Source of the DNA: Candidatus Hydrogenedentota bacterium
Lineage (GTDB): Bacteria; Hydrogenedentota; Hydrogenedentia; Hydrogenedentales; SLHB01
Assembly: GCA_026387845.1 (NCBI GenBank)
Contig: JAPLKX010000193.1
Location: forward strand, 1 to 9,315
Reading direction: 5' to 3'
DNA length: 9,315 nucleotides
In this document: positions 4,216 to 9,315 of the stretch, piece by piece
How positions within the stretch are numbered: the stretch's first letter is position 1
Layout: each line of letters begins with the position of its first letter
Notes under the pieces: model-generated
Database searches by the model: none
Told to the model about the DNA's origin: nothing
The model's input: the letters and a program-made list of their open reading frames with translations, nothing else
Program-made: the position numbers and the translations under genes

Positions 4216-6788
4216 AAAAGCCCGCTCCCATAGGCCAACCCGCCGCGGTGCGCATCACGCCCCGGGCCGCCGATGATATGCGCGGCCACATCGCCGAAAC
4301 CGGCGGCCGGGAAGTCTTTTTCGCAGGGTCGGCCAACGCCGCGGGGCTGGTCGAGAAAGTCCGGGTGTGCGCACGCGGAACCGAGGGCGCCGTACCCGCC
4401 TTCTTCGACACCCTCGCCCTGCGCGACATCGTCATTCACAACCACCCGGGCGGCGACGTCTCGCCGTCCCCCGCGGACCTCGATGTCGCCTCGATCTGCG
4501 CCCACAACGGCCACGGCGTCTACATCGTTGACAACGAGGTCAGCACAGTCTACGTGGTAGTCGAGCCGTTCCGTGACCAGGACCTGCACCGGCTCGATCC
4601 CGCGCGGATGGCGGGCGCGTTCAGCCCCGGCGCAAGACTGGCGCGGATTCTGCCGCAGTTCGAGGTGCGCCCCCAGCAGTTGCAGATGATGGAGCACGTC
4701 AGCGGGGCCTTCAACGACGGCAGCATCAGCGTTATCGAAGCACCGACCGGCATCGGCAAAACGTTCGCCTACCTCGTCCCCGCGATCGAATGGGCCGTGC
4801 GCAACCGCGAGCGCGTTGTCATTTCCACACGCACAATCAACCTCCAGGAGCAAATCATCCTCAAAGACATCCCACTCCTCCAGCGGTGCCTCGATCACAA
4901 GTTTTCCGCCGTGCTCGTCAAAGGCCGCCACAACTATGTCTGCCGGCGAAAACTCGCCAGGGTCCTGTCTGAAATGACCCTGTACGACGACGATGTCACT
5001 AAAGACATGATCAACTCCCTCGCCGGCTGGGCCGAAAAAACCCAGGACGGCTCCCGATCCGATCTCCCATTCATGCCGCCGCGCGACCTGTGGGAGCGCG
5101 TCTGTTCCGAAGCCGACACCTGCACCGGCGCCCGGTGCCCCTCCGCAAAAGAGTGTTTTGTCCTCAAGGCGCGGCGCGAAGTCGCCAAGGCCGACCTCAT
5201 CATAGCCAACCACCACATCCTGTTCTCCGATATCGCCGTCAAACGCGACGCCGGCAACTGGTCCGCGCTCGGCGTGCTCCCTACCTACCGGCGCGTCATA
5301 CTCGACGAAGCCCATAGCGTCGAAGATTCCGCCACCGAATATTTCGGCGTTCAGGCCACGCGCAACGGCGCACTCGCCTTGCTGGGGCGGTTTCAGCGCC
5401 GTGAAGGAATCCACGACCGCGGCCTGATTCCGTATCTCAAGCTCAAACTCGTCAAGCAAGTCTCCACCATCTCCCGCGAAGACCTCGACCAGACGCTCGA
5501 CCTGATCGAAAACAGCCTGCTCCCCGCGCTCGTGGCGGTCCGCGAAGCCGTCCTGGCCGCGTTCAGTTCCTTGCGAAGCTTCGCCGCGGAACGGTGCGGC
5601 CAAGTCGGCAGGGACATCAAGTGGCGCCTCACCCCGCAGGTTCTCGCGATTCCCGAACTGCGCGACCTGCATAACGTATACATGCTCCCGGCAGTCGAGG
5701 AAATCCGGCAGTGTGCGGCATATTGCGGCAGCCTGTGCGCCACGCTCAAAAAGATCCGGCCCGCGCCGGACGAGGCCGAATCCCCTGTCATCTCTGAGTT
5801 GATGGAACTCCAGGCCTACCAGGGCCGGCTCGAACACCTCGCCGCCGTTATAAGCGAAGGGATCAGCGAATCCATCGCGCCGAACACCGTCCGATGGATC
5901 GAAATCGACGGCACCGACGCCAACGTCGTCCGAATCCTCCGGTGCCCGCTCGATGTCGGCCAATGCCTCGCCGATTGGGTCTATGACAACCTTAAAACGC
6001 TCGTCATGACGTCGGCCACACTCACCGTACAGCACCGGTTCGAATACCTGTTCAACCGGATCGGGCTCGACCGGACCGACCAGGATCGCATCGATAGCAT
6101 CATCCTTGACACCCCGTTCGATTTCGCGTCCCAGGCCCTCCTCTGCATCACAAAAGACATGCCCAACCCCGACGATTCCGCCTTCCTCGATGAGGCCGTC
6201 GACGCCCTCCGAAACATCTTCCACGTTACCGGCGGCCACGCGCTTGTCTTGTTCACGTCGTTTTACGCACTTGATTACGCACACCGAAAACTCAAGGACG
6301 AAATGACCCGCCAGGGGATCGCCCCCCTCAAGCAGGGCGCCGAGTCCCGGACAAACATCCTCAACAGATTCCGCAACGATGTCTCGAGCGTCCTCTTTGC
6401 CACCGACAGTTTCTGGGAGGGCATCGACGTTGCCGGCGAGGCGCTCCAGTGTGTTATACTCCCGCGGCTTCCGTTCCGCGTCCCCACTGAGCCCATACAG
6501 CAGGCACGCGCCGAGGCCGTAGACGCCGCGGGCGGGAGTTCATTCATGGAATATACGGTGCCCCAGGCCGTCATCAAGTTTCGCCAGGGGTTCGGCCGGC
6601 TTATCCGGCGGAAAACCGACCGCGGGGCCATCATCGTCATGGATGCCCGCGTGCTCAAAAAATTTTACGGAAAAGTGTTCCTCAATTCGCTGCCGGGCGT
6701 GAAAATCGTCGCGGGAACGCGTGCCGCTACGTACGCCGCGCTCAACAACTTCTTTCAGAAAACGAAGGGTAAGACAAATGACGAGTAA
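4212..6788 (+). CDS. dinG: JAMM/RadC-like metallopeptidase domain fused to DinG/XPD-type iron-sulfur helicase
   Basis: This is an 858-residue protein. The N-terminal domain (about 10-120) has a full JAMM zinc motif: Glu34 in GGREVFF, then H76-x-H78-P, six residues, S86-x-x-D89, most like RadC (HNHPGG). A superfamily 2 helicase follows: Walker A APTGIGKT (177-184, Lys183); ISTRTINLQEQ (204-214); iron-sulfur cysteines C244, C304, C309 and C315; NHH (333-335); DEAH (365-368); MTSATL (599-604); TDSFWEGIDV (731-740); QGFGRLIRR (792-800). The last three cysteines are spaced 5 and 6 apart, as I recall for E. coli DinG (194/199/205). DinG-type enzymes unwind DNA 5' to 3', including R-loops and forks, in the cytosol. 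All catalytic residues of both parts are kept. What the JAMM part cleaves or binds is unknown. The ATG at 4212 is the first possible start in this open frame; no ribosome-binding site precedes it. It overlaps pgi by 11 bases. Helicase identity is firm; gene symbol dinG is family level. Confidence -1.
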   Translation: MKKPAPIGQPAAVRITPRAADDMRGHIAETGGREVFFAGSANAAGLVEKVRVCARGTEGAVPAFFDTLALRDIVIHNHPGGDVSPSPADLDVASICAHNGHGVYIVDNEVSTVYVVVEPFRDQDLHRLDPARMAGAFSPGARLARILPQFEVRPQQLQMMEHVSGAFNDGSISVIEAPTGIGKTFAYLVPAIEWAVRNRERVVISTRTINLQEQIILKDIPLLQRCLDHKFSAVLVKGRHNYVCRRKLARVLSEMTLYDDDVTKDMINSLAGWAEKTQDGSRSDLPFMPPRDLWERVCSEADTCTGARCPSAKECFVLKARREVAKADLIIANHHILFSDIAVKRDAGNWSALGVLPTYRRVILDEAHSVEDSATEYFGVQATRNGALALLGRFQRREGIHDRGLIPYLKLKLVKQVSTISREDLDQTLDLIENSLLPALVAVREAVLAAFSSLRSFAAERCGQVGRDIKWRLTPQVLAIPELRDLHNVYMLPAVEEIRQCAAYCGSLCATLKKIRPAPDEAESPVISELMELQAYQGRLEHLAAVISEGISESIAPNTVRWIEIDGTDANVVRILRCPLDVGQCLADWVYDNLKTLVMTSATLTVQHRFEYLFNRIGLDRTDQDRIDSIILDTPFDFASQALLCITKDMPNPDDSAFLDEAVDALRNIFHVTGGHALVLFTSFYALDYAHRKLKDEMTRQGIAPLKQGAESRTNILNRFRNDVSSVLFATDSFWEGIDVAGEALQCVILPRLPFRVPTEPIQQARAEAVDAAGGSSFMEYTVPQAVIKFRQGFGRLIRRKTDRGAIIVMDARVLKKFYGKVFLNSLPGVKIVAGTRAATYAALNNFFQKTKGKTNDE
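6764..6769 (+). promoter_or_regulatory. Ribosome-binding site fixing the pgi start
   Basis: GAAGGG ends 8 bases before ATG 6778, inside the last codons of the helicase gene. An in-frame GTG at 6721 would add 19 residues with an Arg/Ser/Thr-rich, non-family sequence and no ribosome-binding site, so ATG 6778 is preferred. Confidence -1.
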
Positions 6789-8175
6789 CATCCAAATCGA
6801 CACCGAGCGATGTACTGCCGCCGCCGTCGGCCCCGAAAACGGATTCTCCCAGGCCGACCTCGATGAAATCGAGCCACGCGTCCTGGCCGCTCATGACATC
6901 CTCGTGCGTCAGCGCCGCGACAACGACTACGGTTTCTACGACCTCTATAAAGACGACGAAGCCTTTGCCGGCGTCCAACGCACCGCCGGCGCCTTTCTCG
7001 AAATGCGCTACGACAACCTCGTCATCCTCGGCATTGGCGGGTCCGCACTCGGCGCCACCGCGCTCGTCACCGCACTCAAGCCCCCGTACTACAATCTCAC
7101 CTCCCGGAGAGTGCGCGGCGGCGCGCCCCGCATCTTCGTCATGGACAACATCGACCCCGTCACGTTCCGCCAGATGATGCGCCTCTGCCCGCCCAAAAAG
7201 ACCCTCTACAACGTCATCTCCAAATCCGGAGAGACCGCCGAAACCATTACCCAGTTGCTATTCGTGGTCGACGCCCTGGAAAAAACCGTCGGCCATGACG
7301 GAATGAAGGACCACATCGTCGTTACCACCAACCCCCGCGGCGAGAAACGCTCGCTGCTCCATCCCGTCGCCGACTACTATGGCCTCAAAGAATTTGCCGT
7401 CCCGCTCAACGTGGGCGGCCGGTTTTCCGTGTTTTCGCCCGTCGGCATGTTTCCCGCCGCCATCCTTAAGATGGACCTGGAAGGACTCCGCGACGGCTGC
7501 AAAACCATGGATGAGCGCTGCTCCAACCGCGACCTGAAATCCAACCCCGCCTATCTGCGCGCAGCAATCCAATACATCGCCGACACCCGCAAGGGCAAGA
7601 CCATGTCCGTCATGATGCCCTATGCCGATTCCCTGCGCGACGTCGCCGATTGGTACCGACAACTCTGGGCCGAAAGCCTCGGCAAACAGTTCGACCTCCA
7701 GGGGCATCGGGTCTGCGTCGGCCAGACGCCCATCAAAAGCCTCGGCGTTACCGACCAGCACTCGCAGGTCCAGATATACCGGGAAGGCCCCAACAACAAA
7801 ATCTTCAACATCGTCGAGGTCGCCCGGTTTGAAAACACCCTGAAAATCCCCAATGTGCTGACCCACTTGCCCCAGTTGAAATACCTCTGCGGAAAGTCCA
7901 TGAACAAGCTTATGGCCGCCGAACTGCTCGGCACCATCGAGGCCCTCAAATTCAGCCGGCGCCCCGTCTCGCGGATCGTGCTGCCCCGCGTCAACGCCCA
8001 TACGGTGGCCCAATTGATGTACATGCTCGAGGTCGAAACCGCCATGGCCGGCCGCCTCTATAATGTCCAGACGTTCGACCAGCCCGCCGTCCAGGTCGGC
8101 AAGGACATCGCGCACGCCCTGATGAGCGGCGACACCGCCCGGCTCAAAAAACTGTATAATAGCCAGGAGAGTTGA
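6778..8175 (+). CDS. pgi: Glucose-6-phosphate isomerase
   Basis: This 465-residue protein is close in length to the short Bacillus-type enzymes of about 450. It interconverts glucose-6-phosphate and fructose-6-phosphate in glycolysis and gluconeogenesis, in the cytosol. Two SIS sugar-isomerase lobes are visible. GIGGSALG (85-92) and SKSGETAET (148-156) bind the sugar phosphate. GGRFSVFSPVG (213-223) is the first family signature. WAESLGK (297-303) carries the catalytic base Glu299. GVTDQHSQVQIYREGP (323-338) holds His328 for ring opening. VGKDIA (440-445) holds the conserved Lys442. All key residues are present. The gene starts within the helicase gene (11-base overlap), so it is probably translated by coupling from the same mRNA. 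A possible short hairpin (GCCGG 8176-8180 with CCGGC 8194-8198) follows the stop, too weak to call a terminator. Confidence -1.
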   Translation: MTSNIQIDTERCTAAAVGPENGFSQADLDEIEPRVLAAHDILVRQRRDNDYGFYDLYKDDEAFAGVQRTAGAFLEMRYDNLVILGIGGSALGATALVTALKPPYYNLTSRRVRGGAPRIFVMDNIDPVTFRQMMRLCPPKKTLYNVISKSGETAETITQLLFVVDALEKTVGHDGMKDHIVVTTNPRGEKRSLLHPVADYYGLKEFAVPLNVGGRFSVFSPVGMFPAAILKMDLEGLRDGCKTMDERCSNRDLKSNPAYLRAAIQYIADTRKGKTMSVMMPYADSLRDVADWYRQLWAESLGKQFDLQGHRVCVGQTPIKSLGVTDQHSQVQIYREGPNNKIFNIVEVARFENTLKIPNVLTHLPQLKYLCGKSMNKLMAAELLGTIEALKFSRRPVSRIVLPRVNAHTVAQLMYMLEVETAMAGRLYNVQTFDQPAVQVGKDIAHALMSGDTARLKKLYNSQES

Positions 8176-8208
8176 GCCGGTTGGGCAGTTTTGCCGGCCC
8201 GTACAGCC

Positions 8209-8215
8209 GAGGAAG
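8209..8215 (+). promoter_or_regulatory. Ribosome-binding site fixing the GTG start of the TPR protein gene
   Basis: GAGGAAG ends 6 bases before GTG 8222. It is the strongest Shine-Dalgarno match in the window and supports a GTG start for a reading frame that stays open to the window end. Confidence -1.
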
Positions 8216-8221
8216 TCACGA

Positions 8222-9315
8222 GTGCAGCAAGACCCAGCAGGGCCCGTCTTAAACCACAACGGCGATAAAACCGGCTCCCGCCGGTTGCGTCGATCGTTCC
8301 GCCTGTGCGTCGTGGCTTGCGTCTTATTCACAACGATCCTCTGGCTCTCCGAACGCACCCTCCGCTACGACCTGAATGAAAGCCAGTTCATCATCGCCCT
8401 TACCCACGAAACCGAATCCGCGAGGGCCATCCTCCGCCACGTCGTCAAGCGGGACGCCGAAATCAAGGAGTTTCCCACCGCCAGATACGTCGCCGCACTC
8501 GCCGAACGCGAAGAAGACGACCTCATCCTGCCTACCTACGAGCAGGCCTGCAAACTCGACCCAACCGACTCGTTTCTCGCACTCCGATACGGCTGCCGGC
8601 TGTTTCTTCAGGAAAAGTACGCCGACGCGCGCAGCCGGTTCCGCGAAGCCGCCGTGCAGCAGTCCAAAAACTCGCTCCCCAAGTATCTCGAGGCCGTCGC
8701 GCTCTCCTTTGCCAACGGCGAAAACGGCGATTTCAGCGAGTCACTCGCCTTAATCGCCAAAGCCAACACCGGCGCCGACAACGTCGGATTTCCGCAGCCC
8801 CTGTGGACGCCCAGCCTGCCGGCCCGCGGGGTCTGGTACGAGCGGCTGCGCCGCCAAATCCAGGACGAATGCTGCGCCCCCATCTACAAATACGCCGACG
8901 CCGTGCTCGGCCATGCCAAGCGGCAGGTTAACCTCAAGCAGGTCGAGAATTTGGACCACTGGCTCGAGACCCTCCAGCAGATGGGCGAACGCATCGCGTT
9001 CTCCGGCGAACCCGGGTCCATTCAAGCCACCGCCGGCGTCAGGATCCAGCTTGGCGCGCTCGAGTACCGCGAGAAGATCGGCGCGCTCGACACTGGGACG
9101 CCCCCGCCGGCTCTTGTGGATTGGCGTGCAAAGCTCGAATCGGTTCTTGACCTGCTCAACCGCTTTGAAGAGAACCGGGAGGCGGGCATCCTGGCCGACC
9201 GGACCCGCTTCCTGGCCCCGCTGAAGCTGTTGGTCGTCACGATGGGTATTCTTGTGGCAGTGTATTTACTGGCGGGTATCCTGGCCGACGGGACGCGCTT
9301 CGTCCTGAACCCGCT
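8222..9315 (+). CDS. Membrane-anchored TPR-like protein, 3' end outside the window
   Basis: The frame runs from GTG 8222 to the window end without a stop, giving 364 residues. A basic stretch RRLRRSFR (20-27) precedes a hydrophobic segment LCVVACVLFTTILWLS (28-43), which fits an N-in signal anchor. Residues about 85-180 are helical and TPR-like: YEQACKLDPTDSFLALRYG (106-124) followed by EKYADARSRFREAA (131-144) is a good TPR match. A second hydrophobic segment, LKLLVVTMGILVAVYLLAGIL, spans 334-354. The part between the two segments (about 44-333) would be periplasmic. The motif AGILAD[RG]TRF occurs twice, at 321-330 and 351-360, on each side of the second segment. The gene starts 46 bases after pgi and may share its transcript. 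I do not recognise a family; a scaffolding role is all the TPR suggests. Confidence -1.
   Translation, partial: MQQDPAGPVLNHNGDKTGSRRLRRSFRLCVVACVLFTTILWLSERTLRYDLNESQFIIALTHETESARAILRHVVKRDAEIKEFPTARYVAALAEREEDDLILPTYEQACKLDPTDSFLALRYGCRLFLQEKYADARSRFREAAVQQSKNSLPKYLEAVALSFANGENGDFSESLALIAKANTGADNVGFPQPLWTPSLPARGVWYERLRRQIQDECCAPIYKYADAVLGHAKRQVNLKQVENLDHWLETLQQMGERIAFSGEPGSIQATAGVRIQLGALEYREKIGALDTGTPPPALVDWRAKLESVLDLLNRFEENREAGILADRTRFLAPLKLLVVTMGILVAVYLLAGILADGTRFVLNP
9182..9301 (+). repeat. In-frame 30-bp direct repeat around a transmembrane segment
   Basis: Bases 9182-9211 and 9272-9301 match at 27 of 30 positions, exactly 90 bases apart. Both copies encode AGILAD[RG]TRF in the TPR protein frame. 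The spacer between them encodes the second hydrophobic segment. Confidence -1.

Noticed and set aside
4173..6284. A 703-codon open frame on the - strand opposite the helicase gene
   Set aside because: It is in codon register with the helicase gene, so it stays open for the same codon-bias reason. The sense strand carries every helicase motif.
6721..6777. GTG 6721 as an earlier start for pgi
   Set aside because: The added 19 residues do not resemble the enzyme, and a good ribosome-binding site sits in front of ATG 6778.
8176..8198. A terminator between pgi and the TPR gene
   Set aside because: Only a 5-bp stem with a 13-base loop can form, and no T-run follows it.
8376..8753. A 125-codon Ser/Pro-rich + strand frame
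   Set aside because: It is an out-of-frame shadow of the TPR protein gene, which has the strong ribosome-binding site, TM segments and a TPR-like pattern.

Overview
The window is 9.3 kb of GC-rich bacterial chromosome with every recognisable gene on the + strand. Genes are packed tightly and the codons mostly end in C or G. The content is mostly housekeeping (pterin/folate synthesis, glucose-6-phosphate isomerase, a DinG-type helicase) next to cell-envelope proteins: a multi-PDZ protein, a secreted protease-like protein and a membrane-anchored TPR protein. Together with a repeat-rich spacer, this suggests a Gram-negative bacterium of the PVC or Hydrogenedentota kind. That placement is an impression from gene style and repeat type; no marker gene proves it.

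Layout. (1) Positions 2-2029 hold the 3' end of a protein with at least three and a half PDZ domains, then a secreted trypsin-fold protein of the DegP type that has lost its catalytic His and Ser. The two genes are 15 bases apart. (2) Positions 2099-3865 hold a pterin cluster: a pteridine-reductase-type SDR (TTG start), a FolB/FolX-type dihydroneopterin enzyme overlapping it by 11 bases, and type I GTP cyclohydrolase FolE, which may have its own promoter. FolE makes dihydroneopterin triphosphate, the FolB/FolX protein acts on dihydroneopterin species, and the SDR probably reduces a dihydropterin or dihydrofolate to the tetrahydro form. (3) Positions 3866-4211 are a non-coding spacer made almost wholly of repeats: a palindrome and hairpins behind folE, three copies of a REP-like hairpin element, and a 9-bp tandem array that runs into the start codon of the next gene. 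(4) Positions 4212-8175 hold a fusion of an N-terminal JAMM/RadC-like metallopeptidase domain to a complete iron-sulfur DinG/XPD-type helicase, overlapping pgi by 11 bases. (5) From 8222 to the window end lies a GTG-initiated, open-ended gene for a two-TM TPR protein.

The most notable items are the JAMM-DinG fusion, the REP-like hairpins whose copies differ by a compensatory base-pair change, the tandem array replacing the usual ribosome-binding region of the helicase gene, and the inactive protease paired with a PDZ-array protein.
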